Notes: a model not told the origin generated them from the sequence alone. Counted from the stretch's first letter, positions 1 through 9,037 are shown. The stretch is 64,000 nt of DNA from Aliarcobacter sp. (GCA_028688995.1 JAQTXB010000007.1:62001-126000), one strand, 5' to 3'. Translations and numbers: made by a program.

Positions 1-1
1 A

Positions 2-895
2 AACTCAATGGCAAAAAAAGCAATTGAATTTAAAGATGTTATAAAAATGGGAAGAACTCAACTTCAAGATGCAGTTCCTATGACATTAGGACAAGAATTT
101 AATACTTATGCAATTATGATTGAAGAAGATATTCAAAGATTAATTGAATCTCAACAATTAGTAAGAGAGATGAATCTTGGGGCAACTGCAATTGGTACAG
201 GAATTAATTCTCATCCAAAATACATAAAAACTGTAGAAAAAAAACTACAAGAAGTTACAAATAGACCATTTGTAACAGCAAGAGATTTAGTTGAAGCTAC
301 ACAAGATACAGGTTCATTTGTTCAGATTTCTGGAGTTTTAAAAAGAGTATCAGCAAAAATATCAAAAATTTGTAATGACTTAAGATTATTAAGTTCAGGT
401 CCAAGAACTGGTTTTAATGAAATTAATCTTCCAGCAATGCAACCTGGAAGTTCTATAATGCCAGGAAAAGTAAATCCAGTTATTCCTGAAATGGTAAATC
501 AAGTGGCTTACCAAGTAATTGGAACTGATGTAACTATCACAATAGCTAGTGAAGGCGGTCAATTACAACTAAATGTATTTGAACCAATCATTGCATACAA
601 CTTGTTTAATTCTATAAATATGATGAAAAAAGCTTTTGAAAGTCTAGCTTACAAATGTGTAGATGGTATTACAGCAAATGAACAAAGATGCGAAGAACTT
701 GTATTAAATAGTATTGGTTTAGTAACTGCACTTAATCCTTTTATTGGTTATGAAAATTCAACAATGATTGCAAAAGAGGCTTTAAGTGGCAATAAATCAG
801 TTTACGAATTAGTTTTAGAAAAAAACTTATTATCAAAAGAGCACTTGGATGAAATAATTCTTCCTAAAAACATGATACGAGCAAGAGAGTATTAA
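2..895 (+). CDS. aspA: Aspartate ammonia-lyase, C-terminal part (cut by the window start)
   Basis: Cytoplasmic fumarase/aspartase-superfamily enzyme that deaminates L-aspartate to fumarate and ammonia. The frame is open to the left edge, so about 170 N-terminal residues lie outside the window; the ATG at 8 is internal (MAKKAIEF aligns with the middle of E. coli AspA). Visible landmarks are KMGRTQLQDAVPMTLGQEF, GATAIGTG, ISKICNDLRLLSSGPR and the signature loop GSSIMPGKVNP, whose serine is the family's catalytic base. The C-terminus EQRCEELVLNSIGLVTALNP is typical. Downstream lie a two-component pair and a dicarboxylate symporter, which suggests a C4-dicarboxylate/aspartate catabolic locus (inference). 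Confidence 0.95.
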   Translation, partial: NSMAKKAIEFKDVIKMGRTQLQDAVPMTLGQEFNTYAIMIEEDIQRLIESQQLVREMNLGATAIGTGINSHPKYIKTVEKKLQEVTNRPFVTARDLVEATQDTGSFVQISGVLKRVSAKISKICNDLRLLSSGPRTGFNEINLPAMQPGSSIMPGKVNPVIPEMVNQVAYQVIGTDVTITIASEGGQLQLNVFEPIIAYNLFNSINMMKKAFESLAYKCVDGITANEQRCEELVLNSIGLVTALNPFIGYENSTMIAKEALSGNKSVYELVLEKNLLSKEHLDEIILPKNMIRAREY

Positions 896-956
896 TTAAA
901 ATATCTGTTTTAAAAGAATAATATATTAATATGATAGATTGAAAATAGGAACTTAT

Positions 957-2789
957 ATGTATATAAAAGCTTTGTTAACCCTTCTATTTATTTTTAATTA
1001 TTCTTTTGCAAAGAATTTAGAAACTAAATCTCAAATTTTAATTATTAATTCATATCACAAAGGTTTCCAATGGAGTGATGAACTCATAAATGGAGTTGAG
1101 AAATCTTTGGGCGATAAAAATAATGTGGAAACAACTATTTTATACATGGATTCAAAAAGAATCGCTTCACCTGAATATTACGAAAAATTAAAAGATTTAT
1201 ATAAACTGCAATTGGAAAAAAGAAAATATGATTTAGTTTTATTAGTGGATAAATTTGCTTACGAATTTGCTTTAAAAAACTATAAAGACCTTTTTACCAA
1301 TGAACGATTAGTTTTTTCAGGAATTGAACAATATGATGCTTCTTTAGTTGAAAAATATGGATTAACTGGAAAAATATCAGGAATTTTAGAAAAACGAGCT
1401 ATTAGTGATACAATTGATATTATTAATAGAATGATGCCAAAACTTAAAAAACTTCACATAATAAATGACTTTAGTGTAAATGGTGATGATACGGATTTAT
1501 TTATACAAAATGCAATAAATAAAATAGGTAATAAATTCGAAACAGACTATATAAGATATTCAACTATTGAAGAATTAAAAGAAAAATTTTCTACGTACAA
1601 AGAAGATGAAGCAATATTTTTTGTACGTTTTTATAATAATAAATATAAAGAGTTACATCAAAATTATGAGATTGCACAAATGATTAACTCTTTTGAATTA
1701 CCTACTTTTAGTACAGATTCACTTTTTATAAAAAAAGGTTCTTTGGGAGGAAAATTAATACAAATTGAAGATTTAGGAAAAAATACAGGTTCATTACTTT
1801 TAAAACTACTAAAAGATGAAAATGCTGAACCTATAATTGAAACACACAATAGTTACTCTTATATTTTTGATTATGAAAAAGTAAAAAAATTTAATCTAAA
1901 TCCAGAAGCTTTAAAAAAAAGAATAAATTATGTAAATACACCTGAATCTTTTTTTGATAAAAATCGTGATTTTGTAAATATAATATTTATTTTTTCACCC
2001 CTTTCACTTTTATTGATTATTATTCTGATTTATAATTTACAACTACAAATAAAAAATGCAAAAAATCAAGAGTTTTTGATTCAACAATCAAAATTAGCTG
2101 AAATTGGAGAAATCATATCTTCAATCGCCCATCAATGGAAAGAGCCTTTAATCGAAATTTCAACCTTAGTTCAAGAATATATATTTTCTCATAAAAGAAC
2201 AAAAGATGAAGATGAAAAATATGTAAAAAATATTATGTCACAAATTTATTATATGACTGATACAATAAATGATTTTCAAAACTTTATAAAACCTTCTACT
2301 CAAAAAACCTCTTTTAATATCAAAGATGCCATTGTAAAAATGATGAATATTATTGAACATAATATGAAATATAACTACATCGATATAAATATAAATATTG
2401 AAGATAAAACAAAATTAATAATTTCTGGTTACCATAATGAATTAATGCAAAGTCTTTTAAATATAGTAAATAATGCTAAAGATTCTATTTTGAAAAAAAG
2501 AGAATCAGATAAAAAATTTAAAGGGAAAATTGATTTAAATATTTCAAATTATTTAAACTATGCTCAGATTGAAATAAGTGATAATGGTGGTGGAATTGAT
2601 GAAAAAGATATGAAAAAGATTTTTGATCCATATTACACAACAAAAAACAAAGGCCATGGTATTGGTCTTTATATGACAAAAGTAATAATAGAAGATAAAA
2701 TGGGAGGCTCAATTAGTGTTATTAATAAAACTAATGGTGCAAACTTTATAATAAGATTGGAGTTAAAAGATGAAAATCCTAGTTCTTGA
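957..2789 (+). CDS. Membrane sensor histidine kinase with periplasmic ABC-binding-protein-like domain
   Basis: Transmembrane sensor kinase, about 610 residues. I place the start at ATG 957, behind AGGA at 947-950, rather than at the upstream TTG 939; this gives a clean signal peptide ending near NYSFA. Residues ~25-325 resemble the periplasmic ABC_sub_bind-type sensor domain (ILIINSYHKGFQWSDE is typical). One membrane helix lies at ~342-362. The H-box (SSIAHQWKEP, His ~392) and an HATPase_c domain with N box (NIVNNAKDSI), G1 (ISDNGGGID) and G2 (GHGIGLYM) follow. The next gene, a response regulator, overlaps its 3' end by 20 bp, so the two form a cognate pair. The ligand is unknown; the downstream dicarboxylate carrier makes an organic acid plausible. 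Confidence 0.88.
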   Translation: MYIKALLTLLFIFNYSFAKNLETKSQILIINSYHKGFQWSDELINGVEKSLGDKNNVETTILYMDSKRIASPEYYEKLKDLYKLQLEKRKYDLVLLVDKFAYEFALKNYKDLFTNERLVFSGIEQYDASLVEKYGLTGKISGILEKRAISDTIDIINRMMPKLKKLHIINDFSVNGDDTDLFIQNAINKIGNKFETDYIRYSTIEELKEKFSTYKEDEAIFFVRFYNNKYKELHQNYEIAQMINSFELPTFSTDSLFIKKGSLGGKLIQIEDLGKNTGSLLLKLLKDENAEPIIETHNSYSYIFDYEKVKKFNLNPEALKKRINYVNTPESFFDKNRDFVNIIFIFSPLSLLLIIILIYNLQLQIKNAKNQEFLIQQSKLAEIGEIISSIAHQWKEPLIEISTLVQEYIFSHKRTKDEDEKYVKNIMSQIYYMTDTINDFQNFIKPSTQKTSFNIKDAIVKMMNIIEHNMKYNYIDININIEDKTKLIISGYHNELMQSLLNIVNNAKDSILKKRESDKKFKGKIDLNISNYLNYAQIEISDNGGGIDEKDMKKIFDPYYTTKNKGHGIGLYMTKVIIEDKMGGSISVINKTNGANFIIRLELKDENPSS

Positions 2790-3411
2790 AGACAATGAAA
2801 ACTTATGCACTTTTATAAAAAATTCTTTAATTAAAGAAGGTTATGCCGTAGATACCTTTAGTGATGGAGAAAAGTGTCTAGAAGTTTTAAACAATGGTTA
2901 TGCTTGTTTTATTTTAGATGTAAATGTACCTTCAATTGATGGAATATCAATTTTAGAAACTATTCGTATTTATAACAAAGAAATTCCAGTAATCATAATG
3001 AGTGCAAACCATGAACTAGAAAAAATCCAAGCTTCTTATGAGTTAGGTTGTGATGATTATTTAAAAAAACCTTTTTTAATGTATGAACTAATACAAAAAG
3101 TAAAAAAGCTTTGTGAAATAAAAGAAAAAATGTTTGATTTTACAAATGGTTTTTCTTATGATTATAAAAATAGAAATTTAATAAGTCCAAAAGGAGATAT
3201 TAAATTAGCAAAAAAAGAGATTCTTTTTTTAGAACTACTTTGCAAAAATCCCTCAAGAATATTCTCTTTTGAAGAGATTGAAAATTATGTTTGGGAAGGT
3301 GAAGATACTACTTTAATAAATATCCGAGCTTTAATAAAACGATTAAGAAAAAAAATTCCAACAAATGCAATAACTATAGTAAAAGGTATAGGATATAAGC
3401 TAAATATCTAA
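2770..3411 (+). CDS. OmpR-family response regulator
   Basis: DNA-binding response regulator of 213 residues, the partner of the overlapping kinase. The receiver domain (~1-115) has the acidic pair EDNE, the phospho-acceptor Asp50 in FILDVNVPSIDG and the conserved lysine in YLKKPF. The winged-helix output domain (~130-213) shows KKEILFLELLCKNPSRIFSF and the recognition region INIRALIKRLRKKI, ending with KGIGYKLNI. The symporter gene starts 90 bp downstream on the same strand and is the obvious candidate target (inference). Confidence 0.9.
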   Translation: MKILVLEDNENLCTFIKNSLIKEGYAVDTFSDGEKCLEVLNNGYACFILDVNVPSIDGISILETIRIYNKEIPVIIMSANHELEKIQASYELGCDDYLKKPFLMYELIQKVKKLCEIKEKMFDFTNGFSYDYKNRNLISPKGDIKLAKKEILFLELLCKNPSRIFSFEEIENYVWEGEDTTLINIRALIKRLRKKIPTNAITIVKGIGYKLNI

Positions 3412-3501
3412 AATTTAGCAAAATTTCTTCAAAAAACATATAAAACATCCCTTTTAGGTCATTTTAGCTTCTTAGAATAATATAAATAAAAGGAGAATAA
3501 G

Positions 3502-4779
3502 ATGAAAACTATTTGGAGAGGAATTCCACTTTGGCAAAAAATTGTGGGAGCATTAATTTTAGGACTTTTAACTGGGATTATTTTTGGTGAAAGTGCACAA
3601 GTATTAAAACCTATTGGAACACTGTTTCTTAATCTGATTAAAATGTTGATTGTACCATTGGTATTTGTTACTTTAGTAACAGGTATTATCGCAATGGAAG
3701 ATTTGAAAAAAATGAGAAGAGTTGGATTAAAAACATTTTTCATTTATCTATTAACTACTGCTATTGCAATTACTATTGGTTTAATAGTTGGTATAGTTTT
3801 AGAACCAGGTGTTGGAGTTTCACTTGAAACTGCAGCAAAAACAAGTGTTAAAGAAGCACCGGCTTTAGTAGATACACTATTAAATATAATTACTAAAAAT
3901 CCTTTTTCTAGTTTTGCAAGTGGTGATATATTACAAATTATCTTTTTTGCAATTATTTTAGGAATATCTATTAATTTAGCTGGAGAAAAAGGTAAACCTG
4001 CAAAAGATTTCTTCAATTCAATGTCTGAAGCTATGTATAAAATGACTGAAATTGTAATGGAATTTGCACCATTTGGAGTATTTGGATTAATGGCATGGGT
4101 TTCTTCATCATATGGAATGGATGTATTATTAAGCCTTGGAAAAGTAATTATCGGAGTATATATAGCTTCACTTATTCATATGGTATTTGTTCTAGGAGGA
4201 GGAATATACTTTTTTGCAAAATTAAATCCAATCAAATTTTTCAAAGGTATTATTCCAGCTCAAACAGTTGCATTTACAACAACAAGTAGTTCAGGTACAT
4301 TACCAGTTACAACACAAAATGCAATAGAAAATTTAGGTGTTTCAAAACCAATTGCAAGTTTTGTTTTACCTTTAGGTGCAACAATAAATATGGATGGAAC
4401 TGCAATTTATCAAGGATTATGTGCAATGTTTGTTGCTCAAGCATTTGGTATTCAATTAGGAATGCAAGAGTATATGATGATTATTTTAACAGCAACATTA
4501 GCATCAATCGGAACAGCTGGAGTTCCTGGAGCTGGTCTTATTATGCTTACGTTAGTTTTAACATCTGTTGGATTACCTATTGAAGGTGTTGCTATAATCG
4601 CTGGAATTGATAGAATTCTTGATATGGCAAGAACAACCGTAAATATAACAGGTGATGCAATGACTTCTGTTCTAATTGCTAAAAGTGAAAATGAATTAGA
4701 CGAAGATATTTATAATGGACATAAAGAATACGAAGAATACTATGGAGAATTAAAACCAGAACCAGTAGTTATTTCTTAA
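3502..4779 (+). CDS. Sodium/proton:dicarboxylate symporter (DAACS family)
   Basis: Inner-membrane carrier of the glutamate/aspartate/C4-dicarboxylate:cation symporter family (GltP/DctA/SstT relatives), 425 residues. Diagnostic motifs are the serine-rich hairpin TTTSSSGTLPVTTQNA, the NMDGTA motif of TM7 (GATINMDGTAIYQG), GTAGVPGAG of hairpin 2 and the TM8 segment GIDRILDMARTTVNITGD with the substrate-binding Asp, Arg and Asn. AAAGGAGAATAAG precedes the ATG. It sits behind a two-component pair and aspA, fitting uptake of succinate, fumarate, malate or aspartate; which substrate cannot be read from sequence alone. A strong hairpin follows. Confidence 0.92.
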   Translation: MKTIWRGIPLWQKIVGALILGLLTGIIFGESAQVLKPIGTLFLNLIKMLIVPLVFVTLVTGIIAMEDLKKMRRVGLKTFFIYLLTTAIAITIGLIVGIVLEPGVGVSLETAAKTSVKEAPALVDTLLNIITKNPFSSFASGDILQIIFFAIILGISINLAGEKGKPAKDFFNSMSEAMYKMTEIVMEFAPFGVFGLMAWVSSSYGMDVLLSLGKVIIGVYIASLIHMVFVLGGGIYFFAKLNPIKFFKGIIPAQTVAFTTTSSSGTLPVTTQNAIENLGVSKPIASFVLPLGATINMDGTAIYQGLCAMFVAQAFGIQLGMQEYMMIILTATLASIGTAGVPGAGLIMLTLVLTSVGLPIEGVAIIAGIDRILDMARTTVNITGDAMTSVLIAKSENELDEDIYNGHKEYEEYYGELKPEPVVIS

Positions 4780-4806
4780 TTATAAAGAGGTTTCCCCTCT
4801 TTATAA
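4780..4806. terminator. Bidirectional terminator between convergent genes
   Basis: Perfect 11-bp arms TTATAAAGAGG / CCTCTTTATAA around a 5-nt loop, directly after the symporter stop and covering the stop of the convergent pgeF gene. Confidence 0.75.
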
Positions 4807-5469
4807 TGTAATAATTCCTGCAAATCTACCTGTATATTTATCTTTTCTAAAAGAGAAAAATGGCTCATTTGAACATTTTGTACAAATTTCTGAAACTTGG
4901 ATATGTCTAATTCCCACCTCTTCTAAAAGTTTTATATTAATTCCATGTAAATCTATGTTGTTTCCTTTACAAAATTTCTCTCCAAATGATGTTTTAACAA
5001 TATTTACTAACTCATCACTCACTTCATAACAACAAGCATGAATACTTGGACCCATAATTACTTTTATATTATTTACATTGCAACCTAATTCACTCATCAT
5101 TTTATTTGCAGTGATTTGTGCAATTTTTAAAAAAGTAGAGTTTCTTCCAGCATGAACAGCTGCAATTACACCTTGTATCTCATCAAAAAACAAAATGGGA
5201 ATACAGTCAGCTACCATAACCATAAGTGGTAATTTTTTTTCTTTTGTTATTAATCCATCACAATTATCTATAAGTTTTGGTGAGTTTTTATCAACTATAA
5301 CTACATTATTCTCATGAACTTGATTCATAAAAATTAAATCTTCATTTTTATAATCCATTTTTAAAGCAACAGCTTCTCTGTTTTTATCAACATTCTCTTT
5401 TATATCATTTACATGATAAGCTAAATTTCCATCGAGTGTTGTTGTAAAATAGTATTTAATTTGATTCAT
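4801..5469 (-). CDS. pgeF: YfiH/DUF152 multicopper-polyphenol-oxidase-fold purine nucleoside phosphorylase
   Basis: Cytoplasmic protein of 222 residues in the YfiH/laccase-domain (Cu-oxidase_4) family. Members have been assigned polyphenol oxidase, purine nucleoside phosphorylase and cell-wall-editing (PgeF) activities, so the exact role is unsettled. Family motifs are MNQVHENNVV, MVADCIPILFF, the metal-site AAVHAGR (His and Arg) and GPSIHACCYEVSDEL with the conserved Cys/His; the C-terminal SFRKDKYTGR also fits. It converges with the symporter and is divergent from the methyltransferase 44-70 bp away. Confidence 0.85.
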   Translation of the reverse strand: MNQIKYYFTTTLDGNLAYHVNDIKENVDKNREAVALKMDYKNEDLIFMNQVHENNVVIVDKNSPKLIDNCDGLITKEKKLPLMVMVADCIPILFFDEIQGVIAAVHAGRNSTFLKIAQITANKMMSELGCNVNNIKVIMGPSIHACCYEVSDELVNIVKTSFGEKFCKGNNIDLHGINIKLLEEVGIRHIQVSEICTKCSNEPFFSFRKDKYTGRFAGIITL

Positions 5470-5537
5470 AATTGCTCTTTTATTTGCTTTTGATATAATT
5501 TAGCGAAATATTAATGATTTATTGTTTAAGGATAGAT

Positions 5538-6146
5538 ATGAACAGATTTGATGAAGCAGCAAAAACATGGGATAATAAACAAGCAAGTATTGATAGTTCA
5601 AACGCTTGTGTAGAAAATCTACAAAAACACGTAGTTATAAAAGAAAATGCGAACATTTTAGATTATGGTTGTGGAACTGGATTTATAGCTTTTGCTTTAA
5701 GCACAGATAAAAACAGTGTTTTAGGAATGGATTATTCAGATGGTATGATAAATAGATTTAATGAAAAAGCAAATGAACTAAACTTTGACAATATCAAAGC
5801 AATAAAACACAATATGAATGAAGATGAAATATCAAAAAACTCTTATGATTTATTTATCTCATCTATGACTATGCACCACATCAAAGATACAAATATGTTT
5901 GCACAAAAAGCTTATGACTCTTTAGTAAATGGTGGATATATTTGTATTAATGACCTAGAAAAAGAGGATGGAACTTTCCATGAAAAACATAAAAATGATG
6001 GAGTTGAACACTTCGGATATGAAAAAGAGGATGTGAAAAAAATCTTTGAAAATGTAGGTTTTAAAATCATCTCTTGTGATACAGTTTATGTACATGAAAG
6101 AAATGAAAAAGAGTACCCACTTTTTAATCTAATAGCACAAAAATAA
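5538..6146 (+). CDS. Class I SAM-dependent methyltransferase
   Basis: About 202 residues. I choose ATG 5538 behind AAGGAT (5528-5533) over ATG 5514, because the protein then begins MNRFDEAAKTWDN, the usual N-terminus of this group. Motif I is NILDYGCGTGFIAF, motif II ends in GMDYSDGMI, and MTMHHIKD and INDLEKEDGTFH are typical of UbiE/Cyp-like methyltransferases. The substrate is not evident. aroE follows after 10 bp, so the two are probably co-transcribed. Confidence 0.82.
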   Translation: MNRFDEAAKTWDNKQASIDSSNACVENLQKHVVIKENANILDYGCGTGFIAFALSTDKNSVLGMDYSDGMINRFNEKANELNFDNIKAIKHNMNEDEISKNSYDLFISSMTMHHIKDTNMFAQKAYDSLVNGGYICINDLEKEDGTFHEKHKNDGVEHFGYEKEDVKKIFENVGFKIISCDTVYVHERNEKEYPLFNLIAQK

Positions 6147-6156
6147 AAGGAAAAAG

Positions 6157-6951
6157 ATGTCAGAAAAATTTGCAATATTTGGAAATCCAGTTGCTCACTC
6201 AAAATCACCACAAATGCAAAATGCAGGATTAAAACATATAAACTTTGATGGAAATTATGAAAAACATCATCTAGAAAATGGAAATGAAATTAAAAAAACT
6301 TTTTTAGAATCAAACTATAAAGGTGCAAATATAACAGTTCCACACAAAGAGTTTGCCTATGAAAATGCTGATGTTGTAAGAGGTCTAGCAAAAGAGATAA
6401 AGGCTGTAAATACGTACATTTTAGAAGATGGAAAAGTAGTAGCTTACAACACTGACGCACCAGGATTTTTAAAAGCAATAGAGAGTTTTGGAACTATTAA
6501 AAACGTACTTCTTTTAGGAGCTGGAGGAACTGCAAAAGCAATCGCCCTAGCCTTAAAATCAAAAGATATAAATGTAACTGTATTAAATAGAAGTGAAGGG
6601 AAACTAGACTTCTTTAAAGAGCATCAAATTCCATGTTTTTCATGGGAAAATTTCGAGCCTTCAAAATATGACCTAATCGTAAACTCAACAAGTGCTGGAC
6701 TAAAAGATGACTATTTACCTTGTAATAAAAAGATTCTAGAAACAGTTTTCAAAGATGCTTCTTTTGCTTTTGATTGTGTTTATGGAAAAATCACACCATT
6801 TTTAGCACTTGCAAGTGAAAATGGTCTTGAAATAAAAGATGGTGAGGATATGCTACTTTTCCAAGGTGTTTTAGCTTTTGAATACTTTACAAATACACAA
6901 GCTGATGAAAATTTAGTAAAAGCCATGAGAAAAGGTTTAAAAGGAGAATAA
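6157..6951 (+). CDS. aroE: Shikimate dehydrogenase (NADP+)
   Basis: Reduces 3-dehydroshikimate to shikimate, the fourth step of the chorismate pathway. It has 264 residues, normal for AroE. The substrate domain has FGNPVAHSKSPQMQNAG and GANITVPHKE with the catalytic lysine; the nucleotide domain has LLLGAGGTAKAIALAL, NRSEGK (NADP-binding Arg) and VNSTSAG. The final motif GEDMLLFQGVLAFEYFT carries the conserved Gln. AAAAGGAAAAAG precedes the start. It forms a two-gene unit with the methyltransferase. Confidence 0.96.
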   Translation: MSEKFAIFGNPVAHSKSPQMQNAGLKHINFDGNYEKHHLENGNEIKKTFLESNYKGANITVPHKEFAYENADVVRGLAKEIKAVNTYILEDGKVVAYNTDAPGFLKAIESFGTIKNVLLLGAGGTAKAIALALKSKDINVTVLNRSEGKLDFFKEHQIPCFSWENFEPSKYDLIVNSTSAGLKDDYLPCNKKILETVFKDASFAFDCVYGKITPFLALASENGLEIKDGEDMLLFQGVLAFEYFTNTQADENLVKAMRKGLKGE

Positions 6952-7041
6952 AATTCTTCTTTTTCTCATTAATTTTTGTTTTAAAATTTCACCCACTCTT
7001 TGTTTTTCAATTAATTTTTCAATTTTATCTTCAATAATCAT
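6937..7041 (-). CDS. Possible 34-residue basic peptide (antisense to aroE end)
   Basis: Short frame encoding a lysine-rich amphipathic peptide (MIIEDKIEKLIEKQRVGEIL then KQKLMRKRRILFSF). It has an ATG start and a TAA that overlaps the last codons of aroE, but no clear Shine-Dalgarno. The codon choice resembles coding DNA. It may equally be the decayed end of an older gene. Confidence 0.25.
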   Translation of the reverse strand: MIIEDKIEKLIEKQRVGEILKQKLMRKRRILFSF

Positions 7042-7093
7042 CAAAATTAAACTATAATTTCAATATAGACTATATAAACATTAGAAGTCAAAA

Positions 7094-7252
7094 ATGAAAA
7101 AAATAACGAAACTTTGTGGAACTAAAAAAAGTTGTATTATCTTACCTCAAGATGAAAAATCAACACCAAATCAAATCTATTATTGTACAAAATGTAAAAG
7201 AGAAACTAAAGAAAAAATTCTTCTATGTTCCCCTAAAATTAAAGATAGATAA
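7094..7252 (+). CDS. Small Cys-rich (zinc-ribbon-like) protein, 52 aa
   Basis: Complete small reading frame starting MKKITKLCGTKKSC, with a central YYCTKCKRE and a final LLCSPKIKDR. The cysteines (8, 14, 31, 34, 45) could make one zinc site, with the CxxC knuckle at 31-34. It stands alone between aroE and a convergent membrane-protein gene. The upstream TATATAAA region may serve as promoter, and the ribosome-binding site is weak (AGAAG). I do not recognise the family. Confidence 0.5.
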   Translation: MKKITKLCGTKKSCIILPQDEKSTPNQIYYCTKCKRETKEKILLCSPKIKDR

Positions 7253-7260
7253 GATTTAGA

Positions 7261-7662
7261 TTAATAATTATGGTAATTCCCCCATAATTCATTCATTTTA
7301 AAAGTATATTTATAAAGTGCAAAATACCATGGAAAAAGTACTATACTAAAAAATAAATAACTTGTGTTTTTAAGAAAAACATAATTATATTCAAAGAATA
7401 AATAATTTATTGAATCTACTAAAATTAAAAAAAAGAAGAAAATCCATATCTCCTTTGAGAAATATTTCTTTTTGTAGGTATAACCTCTAATTCCAAAAGA
7501 AGAGACAATAATAACCATAAGAAAAAAGATATCAAACATCCTTGAATAATTGTTTGTTAAAAGAATATCCTCTTCATCAAAGACAAGAAATCCCAATACA
7601 CTAATAAAACACATAAATATAAACCAAAAATACACTTCCCATAAAACAATCTTTTTATTCAT
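7261..7662 (-). CDS. Small multi-pass membrane protein (paralogue of 43321-43707)
   Basis: Protein of 133 residues with about four hydrophobic helices and the short conserved tail FALYKYTFKMNELW. No characterised family is recognised. A second copy with the same layout and tail (IALYKYAFKMNDLW) lies at 43321-43707 in the accessory region, and both contain a central YxxKKxxFxKxxWIF loop. The ATG is preceded on the minus strand by a weak purine tract (ATGGATGGTAAATG). It follows the coiled-coil gene and could be read through from it. Confidence 0.6.
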   Translation of the reverse strand: MNKKIVLWEVYFWFIFMCFISVLGFLVFDEEDILLTNNYSRMFDIFFLMVIIVSSFGIRGYTYKKKYFSKEIWIFFFFLILVDSINYLFFEYNYVFLKNTSYLFFSIVLFPWYFALYKYTFKMNELWGNYHNY

Positions 7663-7684
7663 TTACCATCCATTTTATAATTTT

Positions 7685-8188
7685 TTACACCAAATTTATT
7701 TCAGAATCAATTGAAATATGTTGTTGTTTTTGTAACATAAGCATTGCCAATTGTTTTTCACAAATACTTAATTCTTTCTCTTTATCTTTTAAATTTTTAT
7801 AAGCACTTTTTGTTAAAGCAATCAAACGATTCTTTTCATCTCGTCTATGCATAATTTCATTTACATTTTGATTTATGATTTCAAGTTTTTCTCTTAAATC
7901 TAACTCATTTTCTTTATATATAGATTTTTCTTCATTTAATTTTGTCAAATTATTCTCTATATTTTTTAACTCATGTATAAACATAGGCTCAGATTTTCTA
8001 TCAATAATAGATAACTCTTCAATATTTTCATATTTCATATTACAATCATTGTATATCTCTTTTAATTGACTCAACTGCGCTAATATTTTTTTAAGTACTT
8101 TTTTCTTTTGATAAATTTTATGATTTAAAGAGTTTTTCTTTGTAAAAATTTGTATTGAACCTAAAGCTTCATTTGCAAAATTCAACAT
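7685..8188 (-). CDS. Coiled-coil protein of the TGTGAC regulon
   Basis: Soluble 167-residue protein, almost entirely charged heptad-type helix (for example KKVLKKILAQLSQLKEIYND, then ENIEELSIIDRK), with no signal peptide and no recognised domain. AAAGGA lies 8 nt before the ATG. Its promoter is the clearest member of the TGTGAC direct-repeat family: repeat, 10 bp, then TATGAT. It is the last gene of the signalling cluster and may be a structural or scaffold output of the two-component system (inference). Confidence 0.7.
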   Translation of the reverse strand: MLNFANEALGSIQIFTKKNSLNHKIYQKKKVLKKILAQLSQLKEIYNDCNMKYENIEELSIIDRKSEPMFIHELKNIENNLTKLNEEKSIYKENELDLREKLEIINQNVNEIMHRRDEKNRLIALTKSAYKNLKDKEKELSICEKQLAMLMLQKQQHISIDSEINLV

Positions 8189-8218
8189 AATAAAATCCTT
8201 TCATTTATAATTACATTC

Positions 8219-8252
8219 ATCATAACAAAAACGTGTCACATCTGGTGTCACA
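8219..8252 (-). promoter_or_regulatory. TGTGAC direct-repeat promoter, site 1
   Basis: Read on the minus strand: TGTGAC (8252-8247), 6 bp, TGTGAC (8240-8235), 10 bp, TATGAT (8224-8219). The repeat replaces the -35 box of the promoter for the coiled-coil gene. The 12-bp period and the 10-bp gap to the -10 are the same in all five sites of this window. Confidence 0.7.
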
Positions 8253-8264
8253 GTTTTATTATTT

Positions 8265-8957
8265 TTAATTAATTAGACATCCCACATTTGGAATTGTTTC
8301 TATTAATTTATGTTCAAGCTTAGCTCTTAGCCTATAAATTAGTGTTCGTAAAGTGCTATTTGAAACAATATTATTTCCCCAGATTTTGTATTCAATATCT
8401 GCAAAAGCAACTACATTTCCCTTTGATTCAACTAATATTTTTAATAACTCTTTCTCTTTAGAACCCAAATTTATTGGCAAAGCTTTATAATAAAGTCTAT
8501 TTTTTCTCTCTTCAAAATAGTAATCTTGTCCCAATGGAATAAAAGTTTTTTCCATAGTTAAATTAGTTATAGTTTTACTTTTATATAAACCCAACATAAT
8601 GTTTGATTTTAATTCTTCTCTTTTGAAAGGTTTTATCAAATAACTCACAGGATTTGTTTTAATTGCCCTAGTTATAGTCTTTTCATCTGCAAATGCAGTA
8701 ATGTAAATAATTGGAATATCTTGAGATATTTGTATCTCTTCAGCTACATTTATTCCATCTTTTCCTGTTCCTAAATTAATATCCATTAAAATAAGTTCAG
8801 GTTTATCTGTTTGAACACTATTTACCGCATCATTATAATTTGTTACACAATTTGTAACTTCATAACCAAAATTTGTTAATGTATTTTTCATATCAAGAGC
8901 TACGATACTTTCATCTTCCACTATTAATATTTTTGTTTTATGCATATCCATATTCAT
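8265..8957 (-). CDS. Response regulator with OmpR-type winged helix (copy 1)
   Basis: About 230 residues. I prefer the start MNMDMHKTK at 8957, behind GAGAGGAAT on the minus strand, to a start 12 codons upstream. The receiver domain has VEDES, Asp59 in LILMDINLGTGKDG, ITAF and the lysine of LIKPFKRE. The output domain is a winged helix (SKEKELLKILVESKGN, then STLRTLIYRLRAKLEHK) ending ETIPNVGCLIN. Close paralogue of 9869-10555, with shared VEDESIVALD and STLRTLIYRLR stretches. It has no kinase of its own and lies behind TGTGAC site 2, so it is probably controlled by the copy-2 regulator or by itself. Confidence 0.88.
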   Translation of the reverse strand: MNMDMHKTKILIVEDESIVALDMKNTLTNFGYEVTNCVTNYNDAVNSVQTDKPELILMDINLGTGKDGINVAEEIQISQDIPIIYITAFADEKTITRAIKTNPVSYLIKPFKREELKSNIMLGLYKSKTITNLTMEKTFIPLGQDYYFEERKNRLYYKALPINLGSKEKELLKILVESKGNVVAFADIEYKIWGNNIVSNSTLRTLIYRLRAKLEHKLIETIPNVGCLIN

Positions 8958-8983
8958 CTTTTTATTCCTCTCTCTTAATTTTG

Positions 8984-9037
8984 ATAATAACACTTTACCG
9001 TCACAGTTTTTGTCACAGTTTTGTCATAAAAGTCACA
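8984..9037 (-). promoter_or_regulatory. TGTGAC direct-repeat promoter, site 2 (extended)
   Basis: Minus strand: TGTGAC at 9017-9012 and 9005-9000, then 10 bp, then TATTAT (8989-8984) as -10 for the regulator gene. Two further half-sites lie upstream, TATGAC at 9028-9023 and TGTGAC at 9037-9032, giving four in a row. The upstream pair overlaps the last codons of the acyltransferase gene. Confidence 0.65.
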
